Origin: Ciona intestinalis
Taxonomy: Eukaryota; Chordata; Ascidiacea; Phlebobranchia; Cionidae
Direction of reading: 5' to 3'
Assembly (NCBI RefSeq): GCF_000224145.3
Contig: NC_020175.2
Span: 3,796,360 to 3,860,359 of the forward strand
Length of the DNA: 64,000 nucleotides
The translations under genes were made by a program, and so were the position numbers. The notes beneath the pieces are model-generated. The model was not told the DNA's origin. It searched no databases and saw nothing but the letters and a program-made list of their open reading frames with translations. Positions 1-13,600 of the stretch are shown piece by piece; the stretch's first letter is position 1, and every line of letters starts with the position of its first letter.

Positions 1-1194
1 ACTTACTGTTTTAGCTTGGTCGTTTTTTCCTTTGTTAAGAATATTCCCTGCGCCGGTCATTTTACGAGTCGCTTGAATTCTGTAAAACGCTCTGCTCTTC
101 GGTTGGTTACTCAAGGCCTCAGAGCTCGCCATCTTAGCTAGTTCTGCCATGTCAGCATCGGGATGCGTCTTGCGAAGCTCCCGCATAATTCGGATCATTG
201 CTTTTCTGTTGCTCTCTGGGTCAACGATTAGAGGATCCATTACATTTCCAACTTGATCGTCATCCGTGTTTGCTTTGCCATCCTCCAACGAGTCCATGTT
301 CAAAACCGTGGTCCCATCTTGCCTGTTGTCTTCGTCCAAAGCGCTACCTTCAGTTTCTACGATCATGTTCTTGTTTTTACGCATTCGGTAGCGCTTGTAC
401 ATGTACTTGTAAACCAGAAGGCGGCGGTCAGCGATCCAAGCCAATACTACCAGCATTGGGAAGAACAGGAAGGTAAGCACACCTTCCCATATCTCAACCA
501 CGCCGTAAGATGACACGGCTAGAATTACATACAGCCATACATAAGCAAGGATGCTCCAAGTAGCGGTAATGAAAAACACTCGAGGATGCTTCACCTTTCG
601 AATTTCCCCATCGGGTATAACATACATGCAGATGGCTATAATGATAAAGAGATTGAACGATGCACTACCAACGATTGTTGAAGGCCCGAGGTCTCCGGCT
701 TCAAATCTCTTCCCGATGATTTCAATGACAGACAGCATGATTTCAGGCGCGGAAGAACCGAGTGCCATGAGAGTTAAATTCGATACAGTCTCGTTCCAAA
801 TTCGAACCGTCGTCTTCGCTTCTTCCCCGTTCGGTTTTCGATACACCACAACTTTTTCCTTGGAGGTTATAACCTCAATCGAGGCCATGAAACGATCAGC
901 GATTATGGAAACGCCAAGAAACAAATAGATTAAAGCAACAAGGTAAACAATCGCACGCCCCACGGTGTCTGCAGTTGTTATATGTGTGATTTCAGCAGGT
1001 GGCCAGAGTGGTAAGATAACTCCAGGTTGGCATACGCGAGGCTTCGCTGTTTTGTTTGGGTGACACCTGTCTAAGCCATCGTCCAACTTTGGCAGTTGCG
1101 CATTTGCACTTAAAGGTTGATCAAGAAAAACAACCATTATGCATGCGAGAAGGCACATACTTGGAAGACGCCATCTTCTGTTGCAACTCTCCAT
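1..1194 (-). CDS. SLC8A: Sodium-calcium exchanger NCX, N-terminal exon (partial)
   Basis: Plasma-membrane exchanger that swaps Na+ for Ca2+. The frame is open from the ATG at 1194 to the window edge (398 codons). Seen in order: a hydrophobic signal-like N-terminus (about 10-31), a Cys-containing extracellular stretch, membrane segments (about 80-100 and 140-260), the alpha-1 repeat with LMALGSSAPEI near 142-152 and GPSTIVGSASFN near 170-181, and a basic, Tyr-rich XIP autoinhibitory segment at about 257-276 (RRLLVYKYMYKRYRMRKNKN), close to vertebrate NCX1. The conserved AFYRIQATRKMTGAGNIL follows. The Ca2+-binding Calx-beta domains and alpha-2 repeat must lie beyond the left edge. The last six bases read GTAAGT on the minus strand, a perfect splice donor, but they also encode Val-Ser as in NCX1, so the exon may end at 7 or continue. 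A possible 3' splice site (TTTTCAG) lies about 18 bases upstream of the ATG, so 5'UTR exons may lie to the right. Identification is firm. Confidence 0.93.
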   Translation of the reverse strand, partial: MESCNRRWRLPSMCLLACIMVVFLDQPLSANAQLPKLDDGLDRCHPNKTAKPRVCQPGVILPLWPPAEITHITTADTVGRAIVYLVALIYLFLGVSIIADRFMASIEVITSKEKVVVYRKPNGEEAKTTVRIWNETVSNLTLMALGSSAPEIMLSVIEIIGKRFEAGDLGPSTIVGSASFNLFIIIAICMYVIPDGEIRKVKHPRVFFITATWSILAYVWLYVILAVSSYGVVEIWEGVLTFLFFPMLVVLAWIADRRLLVYKYMYKRYRMRKNKNMIVETEGSALDEDNRQDGTTVLNMDSLEDGKANTDDDQVGNVMDPLIVDPESNRKAMIRIMRELRKTHPDADMAELAKMASSEALSNQPKSRAFYRIQATRKMTGAGNILNKGKNDQAKTVS

Positions 1195-4100
1195 TGTTTC
1201 AATTCTAGTTCTCCTGAAAACTCTTCGTCCGTCCAAGCAGTTGTCTAATCAAATTTGTTTATTGTGAATTCATTTTGAAAAGGGCAAACGAGCACAGAGA
1301 AGTTCAGGTTTGCTTGCTCCCTACCCTGCATGAAACACATAATTACTTTCAGTGCAAATGCCGAATGTAATTATCAAAAGGTAAATTGTATTGAAAGAAA
1401 ATCAATAAATCAAACCAAATGCCAATAGGCTACATTTACTGTACAAAATCTTGCCTCTAAAAGAACAAGCCAAATGCCTGTACCGCAAATCAACAACGTA
1501 GATTTTGTGACCAACGCGTTCGACTACCGGAGCGCTTTTTCATAAATAATTTAAAACAGATGAGATTTCTCCTCGATCGACCTCTACTAACCGACTAAGA
1601 AACCTAGAATAGCTTAACTATGAACATATCGAATGTCAAAGCTAAAACGTATGAATCAAATCGCCAGAAGATAACTGAAAACATATACCGTTATAAACAT
1701 TCACTATACTGAGTGCAATCTGTCTGAAATCTCAAACGACTTTTAGTTCTCGATTCGACCGTTTTTTCCTGAGGGAATTAACGCAAGTTGAATTAAAACC
1801 AAATAACGCCGTCCCTTGAAATTTATTAATACAATGAAATCGTCGAAGAGAATCAAGACTCAATGTTACTCCAGCAAGCATATGCTTTGCTTGCTTCACA
1901 CAAGATTAAACAGCAGTACACGCCTTGTTCTCTGGGACAGTAGCAGGTTATCTTCCCTATATTGATCCAGAATATAAACTGATCCTAATTTTCGACTCGA
2001 GCGACTTTAAAAAAGACCGCAAATATTCAACACTTTCTGAGCCTCAAACGAAAGCGGTTAAACATAACGTTGCAAGTCAACTACTGCGCTTTATTACTGG
2101 ACCAGATAAATCCAGCTATGGAATCTCTGCCTTCTTTACCGGCTCCGGCGCCGTCAGACCTTCTCCCGTGTCTAGTATGAGCCAATAGATTGAACCTACA
2201 GGAACGCGCGCTGGCTGTGCCAAGGAAAACTGCAGGCGAGGCTTCTTTTAGATACGCAGCTGTTGGGACTACGTAAAGCAACACAGATCGGCATAGCTCC
2301 TAAGGTCACCGAAGTACACCGTCAAGGAAAAGAGGACGCTCCTGCTAAGACAATTGGAAGCTTTTAATAAACTTTATCGCTCTAGCGGATCATAAATACA
2401 TGTCAAACTTCTTTACTGTTAAAACTTTTCTAAATATTAGTGCAAATTTATAGGCATGACAGATTGACTTAAAATGCATTTTTTAACTGGGTCTACCACT
2501 CGCTCAACAGCTTCTACGATATATCGTGTAACGGAGTACATCCCTTGCCTTAATGTAATTTAGATTTCACGATGTGGCTATATAAAGTTTCTCTAGACCG
2601 CCTGGGCGCTAATTGAATTCCATAGCTGACGCAAAACTCCCAGAAAACGTGGAACAAATCTGTCACGATTGGAATGTTGCCGGCGCTAAATTTAGACCCG
2701 ACTTTTCTACTTGATAACAGCAGGGGGGCGGTAACTTATCACTCTCAACGTTGGTAAAAAGTCTGCCATGATTCGGACTTTTTAATTAGTCATGAGTTGT
2801 CTTTACACCGAACGTCAAAACAGGCGCCTAGAAAACGGGTGGCTGCGCGCAAACTGCCGTAGTCATGACAGATGGAAATGCTGGACAGTCTCGGGTTATC
2901 CTAATTGACCTTTCGGACCAGATATACCGTAAGTCAAGGGCTTTAATAAAATCAAATCCCCGCGACGAAAGATACCTTTGATATTGCTAAGCCTTTCTAG
3001 TATGCGGTAGACGCGATTTAAAACCGAGCGGTTGCACTTATGGGCGGGCGATGCGTGAAAAGGGAAATGATTAGTTGTCCGGTAAGTTGATTATCGACCT
3101 TCTAAAAATAAAGCACTATTGTAATCGGTGGTTGCGCGTGACTTAACTTGGCGCTGCGTTGCAAGCGCACTGGCTAATGGATGCTAGCGCAAAGGGCAGG
3201 GCTATTTCGGGACAGGCGACGAGCTACCAGGGTCTATCAATCACAGAAGAAGCCTCTGGGCCACGCATAAAACGCTTGTGCGATTGATAAATAATACATG
3301 GGGGTTGGCGTGGTTGCATTCGCTGTGTTGAATGAATGCAAACACCAAACACCGACGTTTCTTTCTGCGGTGTCGTATCACGCGGAAGGCGGGACGTGAT
3401 ACCAACACCACATACGCCAATCATTCTCCCTTGATCTGAAAACATTCGCAAAAATAAATAAATATTAAAATCTGCCTGAAGACTTAGACTCTTGATTACT
3501 CTAGATACTGTAGACGTGTGTAAACAGCAGCTAAGTTATTCAATGCAAATGCAATGATTTAAAGTTACGCCTTCTGTTTACAAGAAGTGTGTTTCAACCA
3601 TGAGTCATTTATAAAATCTTTCGAATCATTTATAGAACGCTTTCCGTTTTACCAATTATATGATTACTCACTGCTGTACAAAGAAATACATAAACACTTT
3701 GTAACAAGCAGGTATGAATAATCTATAGTTTATTTCTGAACCTGACACTTGATAACGGGCATAGTTTATGATAACTTGAAATTGTAAAGCTTCGCAAAGA
3801 ATCGCTTCGTATTCTCTCTACGTTTGAAAAGCCGATAGCGATCTATTCTTGTACGCAGTCATAACAGAAAACTCTTGCGCGGAATCCCTCGATCTTTCTT
3901 TAGCTTTCTTCGCTGACGAAGCGCAATGCCACGGCTAAGCACCAACGTAATATCGCACGTGCTGTACAATGGGGCGTCGGCATTGTGGCGGTCAAGTATG
4001 ACGTGCGCGATCTGCAGCGATTTCTTTTAACCATCATCTACCAGTTGACGGGCGACGATCGCGTAAACCTGACGCACACCGAAGAAAATGATACCTGCAA

Positions 4101-6621
4101 TTTTTCTCGCTTGTGGTTCGGCAAATTGCAGTCTTGGATTCGGCGATCGATATGGCTTGATGAAAGTTCGATTTGGTTAAAATCGCGCTGGAGTGCGTCG
4201 CTTTAAAACAATTGTGTTAATGATGCAGTAATCAGTGGGCCCTGACTAATTGGTCCCGTGTTGTCAATGAAATAGTTCACCCAAATTGACAGGTGCTTCG
4301 CCTGGTTGCGCCCGGTGTACAAGGACGCTTGGTAACCGAGTTTTGGCAAACCTATAATTACTTCGGAAGACAGAACCTGCATTCACTCAGCATTGGTATC
4401 TGCTAGGGCGAAAAGCAATACCAGGAATTTTAGTGCTATACGATTTCGTAATATACACCGACTGTGCAAATAGGGCTTGTGAGATAAGGCTGGAGTTTAG
4501 ATAACCTTTAAAACAAGTAGGCACTTGGTAATGGCGTTTTCTTACATATTTGAAATGGTCTAAAAATTATACCTTCATATTAAGGTTATTATGTTGTACA
4601 AAAAATGACATTTTTGTTATATACCACCATGCTAGGCGTTTATAAAGCGCTTAAAGGAGTTTTACAAAACATATGCAGACCATAACAAAACATTTCATAC
4701 CTTTCCGCGTAACTTAACACTCGTTAAAACTCGGAAAGTACGTTGGCCTTTCCTTTCGCCCACTAATACAATCAGCAGAAATCCTATTGAAAGTCACTGA
4801 AGCAAAGTAAATTTTCGCCCTTGTCCAAGTTCGTGCGGAGTCAGGCAGTTTAACAGGGCTTATACCCCTTTGTCGCAATGAACAATAGCAGAGAAAATGC
4901 GCAGTTTAATGATATGTGTGTCTTCTCGACGCACCCCTGGCTATTAACGTCATACCGACATAATGTTTACTTATACATTTTATAATAGGCGGATATGAAT
5001 CTTGCTGGGGGGTGGTAAAACAATGTTATTTTCCTGACGCTTGGGATTACAACTATAATAGGTTGTCAGATTTGCCCAGGGCCAGACGTAGGAGGTAAAC
5101 AATCACATGTTAGGACTGAATTCTTGGGGTTATAGACTGACAGCTCATCACAAATGACACATACATGATATATAACTAACTCTACATATAGTACTGTGCT
5201 GGGTAAGATAGGTAACCGTTAGCACCTAATGGCTCATATTTCCTGGTGGTGTTTTGAACAATTAACAACCTTCTTTTACATACGCGCGGCTACGGTTATA
5301 TAATTCTGTAATTTTTTTATGTTCACACCAAACGTAAGGAGAAAATAAAAATGAAAAAAATCCTGAATCCTGTTTCCCCACCATACCATATTAATAACCC
5401 GCAGAGACTGCGTATATAACTCTTGTACTAAATATGATATGCCTGCTCTTGCTTGTACTTTAGTTCTAAACATATACTGTGCAGCGCAAAGCTTCAATAA
5501 GCCTGTTTTGATACATCAAACCACGTTAAAGCTATAAACTGTAATTACGTTTTTTTTAAGACTTCACTCCTCAAATGCATCCCGCAAATTTTCTCTTCTA
5601 AGAAACTGCATACATCTCAGTCTAGTTCAAATTGACTGGCGAGCATTGGCTGCTTTCACGTGCGGCGCACGCACGCACAAAGCAGCTTAAACGTTGTTAT
5701 CGCCGAGAAATCGAGCCTACGTTTTACGCAAGCACACACCAACGGCGAGGTATTTACGTACGGACGCCTAGACCTCAACCATCCGTGACACATACGCCAA
5801 ACGACGCTCGGCCGTCCTCGCTTCTCTGAATGGTTCTTGAGAAATTCGAGCAAGCCGAAACACTGCTGCTGCCTGAGACCGCAAAACCATTTGAGGCGGA
5901 TTTTGCTCTAATCAGTGCTAATACAAGCTTCGTGTAAGTTGCGCAACCGCGGTTTAAACACCTTTTAAAATAACGTTCCTCCAGCAACTTATTCAATCCT
6001 TAAATATTCGGATCAATATTCATAGCGTACCAAAACCTTTGCAGCGCTTTTGCGTTACTAACTTAATATTGGCTACTGTTATATGAATGCCGAAAGAAAG
6101 CATGTCGTTCTTATAGTCGCGTATTAATAACCACCTGTCAACTAGCATTTTCTCACGTTGAGCGGATATAGTTTCAATTAAAACCTATTCACCGTAAGAA
6201 GCAAGAACTGAATTGATCGTCAGGACGACGCTTTTACGGCATAGTGATAAACAATGGGCCTGCGTCAGCCAAAGGATCGGCTTTCAAGCTCGCAACAACA
6301 ATTCGACGCAGCTCAATTAAGTGAAAACACAAGAGAAGCTTACAGGCCTAAAGGAATGTGTGTGCTGTAATTGAATTTGCAAAACAGGAGCGAGGCGAAC
6401 CAATCCAGCGTCGAGGCGAAGCTTTATTCAGCTGGCTTTTCATTAGATCTGTTAGCGTGTACTAAATATAAACCCTGTGAAAACGTGTGGTCCTTGGCTG
6501 AAAGCCAACAATGCGTTTAAGCTAACACACAGTTCTGTTCAAAGCACACGTGCGATCACACCAGTAAACGTGCAAAAGCAAAGCGCACAGCAGCGCTTTA
6601 TTTGAATCGTAAAAACAACTC

Positions 6622-6645
6622 GTATATATATATATATATATATAC
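6622..6645. repeat. TA dinucleotide microsatellite
   Basis: About 12 consecutive TA units. Simple repeat with no other feature. Confidence 0.9.
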
Positions 6646-7954
6646 TGTGCGGTCAACGGCGTTGAAATTGCTCAGCACGCGAAACAAACCCGACGCTGTA
6701 TTTAGCAAATACACTTTCCTGAAAAACCGGATCCACTTTCGATTCGTACAGCAAACAGTATTTAAATCCGACAAATTCTACACTTATCTGTACTGTCATA
6801 CGGAGGTGTATGGTTACTGATTAACCTCTCGTTTTATATTCTAATAGTTACTACAAAGATGTTTTTTTTCGGTCATAAAAAGCGCGCAAGCACACAAACG
6901 CTTTTTCAGGCAATGTCTTACGTTGATGTGACGCAAACACGTTTGTTGACAGTGAGGACCTGCTTGCTAGCTGTCTTAGTCATGCTTTGTTTTCCTTCCG
7001 AAATTCATTGTCTTCGACTTTTCGTTCTAATTTAAGAAAGCTTAATATTAAAACAAAGATATTATCTAAAGAGCATGCAGAAACAATTGCCATGAATAGT
7101 TTTCTTAACCCCTACCACCATGTAGGGAGTTGTTAACTTGTAAACCGCTCTTGGCATCATGTTCCGCAACTGTCTGCGCTTTTTCTCTCTTTTTAAAAAA
7201 AAGACAGGTGTGGCGTTTCGAAAATACAAAAAACGAACCTGCGAACGGCATATTGAGATCATTACGAATTGGTAGGATAACGTCTTTAGGTCGATCGAGG
7301 GCTGTTAAAAGGTTAATACCGTATAATGGCGGGTAGATGCGGAAGTCACCATCTATTTCTACCCTACGCGTTGTCACCAGGCTTTAGTGTTGATGAGCCG
7401 TGGTATGAATAATTAATTCGTTGAAATGAAAAACCACCAGCCCGTAAACAGTAGCTTCCTTGACAAGTTGCCTGCGTTATCACAACGCTAGAAATGGTTA
7501 ACCGAAAACGCCGCCTATCGATTTATAGCTGCGGCCTAGAGCCTAGCAAACCAATATAGAAAACAGGAGCGATTATTCTTTCTTATACAACAGCGGCTGC
7601 TGTTACGTTATCGAATTCCAATTTACGAAATTTAACTAATTGGTCTAATTGGATTTTTAATTAATATTCCTTAGTGACCACCGGACGGTTAGTAATGTAA
7701 CTGATAGAAAAACATTACAACCGTCCAGGTGGCCAGGCACAACAAAATATTTAGGTGGAATTCTTAAGTAGCCAGCACGGCCTTTTAATTTTTGGCGTAA
7801 TCATTTGTAAAAGACCACTTATAGAGATTTGGACCATAAGACTGTAGGAAACGTAGATTAACACATAATGAAAACTAGACCACATACCTACACGCCAAGA
7901 TAAAGCGGTTCACAAACAAAACCTAAACCATGTTGAATATTCAATTATATATTA

Positions 7955-8129
7955 AGGTGGGGTAGGATGGGACACCTTTTCATTCTATTTTCTCGTCCCA
8001 TTAGGTGGTAAACAAAGAACAGTCAAGGAATTATAAAACCGTATCCTTGGACCGTTGTTAATTGTTTAAAACACGATAAAAATATTTAGATATTTTGTGC
8101 TAAAGGTGTCCCGTCCCTCACTCTGCTAC
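7955..8129 (+). mobile_element. MITE copy (Cimi-1-like), degraded
   Basis: Starts with AGGTGGGGTAGGATGGGACAC and ends with an imperfect inverted copy of it. The interior shares the family signature: TTTTCTCGTCCCATT, AACAAAGAACA, ATTATAAAACCGTATCC and GTTGTTAATTGTTTAAAACACGAT. It has no coding capacity, so any mobilisation would have needed a transposase in trans. The family name is from memory of Ciona MITEs and was not checked. Confidence 0.75.
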
Positions 8130-10457
8130 ACATCACTTTAGTTTCAACAAGACAATAAGCACGTCATTTTAACGAGCACCGTATGGGCCGACGCTAAACG
8201 ATCAAAGAGTAAATATTTTAACGGAAGACGTATGGGCGAATATTTTTTATGGCCGTCGAAAATAGAAGCCATTATAACGAGAATCGTGCTGATGTCTTTG
8301 AAACAAATATAAGGTACGCTTTTCGGTAAACAACTACGCATGTAAGGAGTGCTTTTATATTTATTCTATTTTTATAGCCTTTAAATAAAAACATTTACGT
8401 ACATTGAATATCGTATAACGTTCGACCGCAAACTAATTAAATTATACGCAGAAATCTAATAGCTTAGTTTGAAACTGCAAATTATCTTTAAGCTGTGACT
8501 ATGCTAAACTGAAAAGTCTTTCCTTAAAGAAATGCGGACAGAATGTAATCAACCACCAGCGCTGTCGCAAAGCCCTCTACGTATTATCCCAGCAGCATAA
8601 CCCTTCCCAACCCAGCAGGTCCGCCCTGTAATGCATAATTTATCACAGCGCTGCTTGAGCCTTCATTTAGAGACTAAAGCGTTTTACTGATTTTGGTCGT
8701 TTTCTGGAAACCTTACCACGGCAAACTATTGTATCAAATTCCGTACTTGAAGAAAAATTATCTGAATTACAAAACGCACTTTGTAGTGCTGGTGTATTTG
8801 TAGCTGTCCTTTTTGTATAAAGTAAAATATTTATGCCAATAGGGGGTTTGATTTTGTAGCATTTTTAATTCCATAAAGCCTTCAAGGGCCATATGTCGCT
8901 CCTTGTGGGCGGAGTTAAGCAGTTTTAGAGGCTGGAACAATATCATCTTGTTCAGATTTCGTTCAAAAATTCATCATCGAAAAAATATCGATCTGACCAC
9001 AAGTGTCAGCCGGCTAAAAGTATTTTCTGTACATGGGGGCTGAGCTCGGCGCCACTTCACTGGGGAGTATCGATTCTGTGGGTTTCAGTCCTGACTGCTG
9101 CGGTATGATTACATAACTTGATTATTAACATGCACCTCTACGATAGACTGACATCGAAAAGTCAAAATAATTTATACAGTCCGGCAAACAAGCGCACCAG
9201 ATTGAAAATTACATAACTGTATCGTCATATTGAAGGCTGATGCATCTTTTTTTGTAATCTTTTGACATATTAATGAACTTAAAAGGGTTTTCCAATTCAT
9301 CTGATATTTAGGTTAAGGGGTACTTGAATGCATTCGAGTGGTTTTGTTATGTTATTTGCAATTTTAGATTGCCACGCATGCACTCGAAGTTTAATAACGT
9401 TGAAACGGTTCATAAATAAGCATATGTGTTTTAAACATAATAGCATGTGTGTTTCAAGCGTATGATTTCTGCAATGTCTGAAGTTCAAAAGGCATACCTT
9501 TCCGCACAGTTGAAAAACGTATAGAACTCCAGTAATCAGATATATACAATTACGAACGCATGTCGGCTGGAAAATGCTGGCTTAAGATATTGGTAATCAT
9601 TTTGGCCGCACACATTATTAGTGTGGTTGATACATACACTGCCATTGGTTGGTCTCACTATGAATTAAACATGCGGTGTGTGGAACACCCATATACACAT
9701 ATTGCTGCATACGCGTGGAAATCTTACTAAACATGGCACTGCCGAAACCCTGAATAAAGTATAGGTGTATATTTCCATAGTAGTAGAATGGGGTAAGATA
9801 GCACATTATATCTCATATATATTTCCTATAATCCTATTTTTATCAATCAGCAACGCTATTTTGGGGCATGAGAATATGGTTATATAATTCTGATATTACT
9901 CTGCGTTTACTGTAAATTATACGATAAGAGAATGATAACAGGACCATCTTAGCCTCCGACATCGCTTAACAAGTGACTATACGGAAGCTGGCCCTCTATA
10001 ACAAATTAACCGTGTCGACTCTGTGCGTGCTGTTTTTATATACTTGGGGTATAAAACTGTAGCTTGTTTGCTGTTGTGATCAAACATGTTATTCTCAATA
10101 GTCGTTGACACCTATATATGTACGGTTAATTTAGTTTAGGCAGGAAATGACGAAACGGACTGAAGTTCTAGCGTTTTTACAGCAGTATTACAGGATAGTT
10201 TCTTAGCACTTTGGTATTGTAACTTCGTAAAACAAAATCGTGAAACATGCAAAGAGTCACACATTGTAGATATAGGTTCACTTTCCTATTTATAAACAGT
10301 TAAAATCTTAGAACTCTTCACTGTTTAGTGTCATGCGCTCAATACAAAATCAATCACTGAGAATTCAATTTTCGTTCTTCCTAAAAGAATTTGCGTCAGA
10401 TTCCGTCTGTTTTGCGCAAGACCTATTGCGGTGGTGCTGAAATAAATCGTCGTGGAG

Positions 10458-10463
10458 TTTATT
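10458..10463 (-). terminator. Probable polyadenylation signal of MSH2
   Basis: AATAAA on the minus strand (TTTATT on the plus strand), about 170 bp downstream of the MSH2 stop codon. It is the nearest canonical hexamer noticed; usage is inferred from position. Confidence 0.5.
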
Positions 10464-10629
10464 GCGCCAAACAGCAGTACAGTATATAAACCGATGGGAA
10501 ACAGAAGTATAGAAAACGGCAGTGTTTAGATTGTAAAATACAGCGAAAAGAACAAAACGAAGAAAAGGATTTTAAAACCGGGATTTTGTATGGCAGCAAA
10601 GAACTGTTTAGATATATGAAGAAACTGAA

Positions 10630-13600
10630 CTAAGTCTGAGCTTCCAGGCCTCGAAGAATGCCTGCTACGTATTCGTTGTCAGAAGAAGCAACTGTGCGTT
10701 TGAGTTCGGAAAACTTCGCGCAAGCTTCGGACTCCGAAAGTTTGTTCCACTGTTCACGCTTCACTGCACGCAGGAAATCTCGCACAATTTCTTCACCGTC
10801 CTGCGTGGAAGTTGATGGGGTAAGATAGGATAGGATTGTGGGGTAACACGGGACAAGTTAGTGGGGTAAGATGGAACAAACTGGTAGGGTAAGATGGAAC
10901 AGTTTTCATTCCGTTTTCTTGTCAACCAGTGGAGTAATAGGCAAACCTGGCTTAAACCCTTAGGTTCAAGGCTTAAACGCCGTAGGACCTTACCTATGTA
11001 GAATAGAACATCCTGTAAACGGCTGACGATTTGTTTTGACCAGGCTTTTTACAGGGCAATTCGAAGTCACTATGTCTAAGTAGTATACCCAATGCACAAA
11101 ACGCGTTTAATAAAACGGTTTAAGGGCAAAACATGGACTCTTTTAATAATGATTTAAATATTTCTGAAGACTGTAAGTGTATTGGTGGCCTCTGTACATT
11201 TTAAATTTAATACCGCGGGCATTAGTTTTGCTCAACCACTTCGACGTACGCGTAGCTTACCGCAGAAATTCATTTTCTACGCTGGAAAGAGATGGGAGGT
11301 TCGGTAGGCATTAATTGAGAAAACGTGGATGAATGTATTTGAATATGATTTCTTTATATGCTTGCGTGGCAAGGCAACGGCAGTCGGTATAACACTGGTG
11401 TTCTGTTTCATACATTTATAGCGCGCTTACGAATTATCGCGCGTATGAAGCTGACTGGGTGATTATTGTTTTGTGATTTTAAATCCTTTAGTTCATAATA
11501 GCAACAGTCTACGGCACTATATGGGAGCAGTGAGGATACGGTTTTATAATTCTTAAATGGTCTTTGTTTACTACCAAATGGGACGAGAAAATGGAATAAG
11601 AAGATAAAAATAAGTTACCGATTTTGTTTTTCTCCTTTTTCTTCCGTCGTCGTCCTCCTTTGACGTATCAGTGACGTAACAATCCTCTAATTCTGCCGCC
11701 TTACGCTTGGCGGCGTTTATAACTGAAAGAGGGAAATCCACACATTCTGCTACGTGGATACCAAAGCTCTTGTCGCATGAACCTGGAAGTGATAGTTGAA
11801 TAAGCATGGGTGTAAAATCGGGTGTCTCCAAAAATTGGGCAACAAAGAATGAAGTTGAATGTAGGAGTTTAGGAATCATTGTATTTTATATTTTGGAAAG
11901 CTTAAAAATGCGAGAATGTATAAAACAGATCTACAGTTCTTATCTATAAGTTATACTTATATAGTAGGGTGGGGGGAGATGGGACACATTTAATACATTA
12001 TATCCAAATAGCCTGATCGTGTTTTAAACAATTAACAACGGTCTGTGGAAGTCGTGAGGATACGGTTTTATAATTCATTGAATGTTTTTTGTTTTTAACC
12101 AAATGGAAAGGGAAAACTAAACGAAAAGGTGTCCCATCTTCCCCCACCCTACTATAAGTTACGTGCGGTTTGGCGTTCATGAATCTATAGCAGCATTTAT
12201 ACAAAAAAAAACTTTTTTTTTCAAAATTAAGAAAATTTCACGCCTTGAGCTTTATTTGAAGTGTAAACTGCTTGAAATTTGACGCACCCAACGTGCTTGC
12301 GTTTTATTTGCAGCTGAAGTAATTCGATGCAACCGCAGATTGTGTTTTGCGCGAGGCACGAAAATTGCGGTTTCAACGCACGAATAGATTTATGCGTTGG
12401 GTTCAAAGAAAAACCGAGTTTGCGGGTTTAAGGTAAGATGAATAAACATGATTGCTCTAGATATAACAAGAAGTATATTGCGATACGAACATAACAGTCC
12501 ATCCATGGGCGCCGAGCGTGGGGCGGCAAGGTAGGCAGGCCTACCCTAAAATTTTCTGCACAGCGTTATTCACAGTAAACATTTAAACAAATTTGTTTAC
12601 AAGAATGCAGATCTGACTACATATGTGATAAATACTACACTGGGTCCAACACTTAACGGCAGTTGCCCCAATATAAACCAGTGGTTCCTTATGGGTTGCC
12701 AAAAATGACAAGCCTATATTAAAAAAATCCCAAAATCAACCACAAAGTTACATAACTCGTAAGCGGCCATGAGGTGTATGAAACAGAACGCCACTGTTAT
12801 AACGACTGTCGTTGCCCCTCTACGTCAGGATAAGTAAGTTAAATTAATTAATCAATTTATTTATTCTCGTACCTGGTTTAACTTGGTACAACATCGTTAT
12901 ATGGGAATCGACGTTTTCGTTTGATGACGTCAGAGCTGTGACGTGGTAATTCACCGCTGACGTCACCTCATCTGCCAGTGACGTCATCTCGTGAAAGTGT
13001 GTTGCAAAGAGGCAAGCAGCTCTGATCTCTAGTGCCACGTGGCGGGAAATAGCCCATGCGAGGCCAAAACCATCATAAGTTGACGTCCCACGACCTATAG
13101 GTTAAAATACGATTTTAATAAATTTTGATATATAGTAGGGTGGGGTAAGATGTGACGTTTTCCGTCTCTTTTTTCGACCTATTTTTGGAGCAAACTTAGA
13201 ACATTAACAGAATTATATAACTGTAGCCCCGCGACACCAAAGGAGCGTTGCTAATTGCTTAAATAAAGGTATATGGTATTTAGGTGCTATCGGTATCCCA
13301 TCTGACCCCACAGGATCCCAAGTTACCCCACAGTACACAGGTTTGGTAGCGATTCGTATGCTTGCAACATATGCAGCAATGTCTAGCAAGATGCTAAACT
13401 AACTGGAGTTATGCAATTCGTTGACGCATCCAGCCGCTTATATATAACTACAAAGCCTGGACAGTTATAAGATCGAAGCGCCGAATTCCGCAGTATAAAT
13501 AACGTATTACTTTTACGGCATTGAAAATCACTGGCAGGGCAACATCGGACGCGTGGGCGTGTTATTAATAGCGACGGCCGTGTCCTGCAAAGACAACAAG

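Larger units (their letters stand above)
1195..10629. other. Long gene-free stretch between NCX and MSH2
   Basis: No conserved protein or RNA gene was recognised on either strand over about 9.4 kb. Open frames here are short (under 100 codons), lack recognisable domains and look like chance. The stretch lies upstream of the NCX start codon and downstream of the MSH2 stop, so it probably holds the NCX promoter, 5'UTR exons and enhancers. It contains one MITE copy (7955-8129), a fragment resembling a MITE end near 9778-9806 and a short TA microsatellite at 6622. The sequence near 5630-5830 is more GC-rich than its surroundings but shows no domain. Confidence 0.6.

Noticed and set aside
198-928. 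Plus-strand open frames of 86-125 codons
   Set aside because: They are antisense to the clearly conserved NCX exon and have no domains.
11998-12204. 68-codon minus-strand frame
   Set aside because: Lies within the 193-bp MITE and its flank, with no protein similarity.
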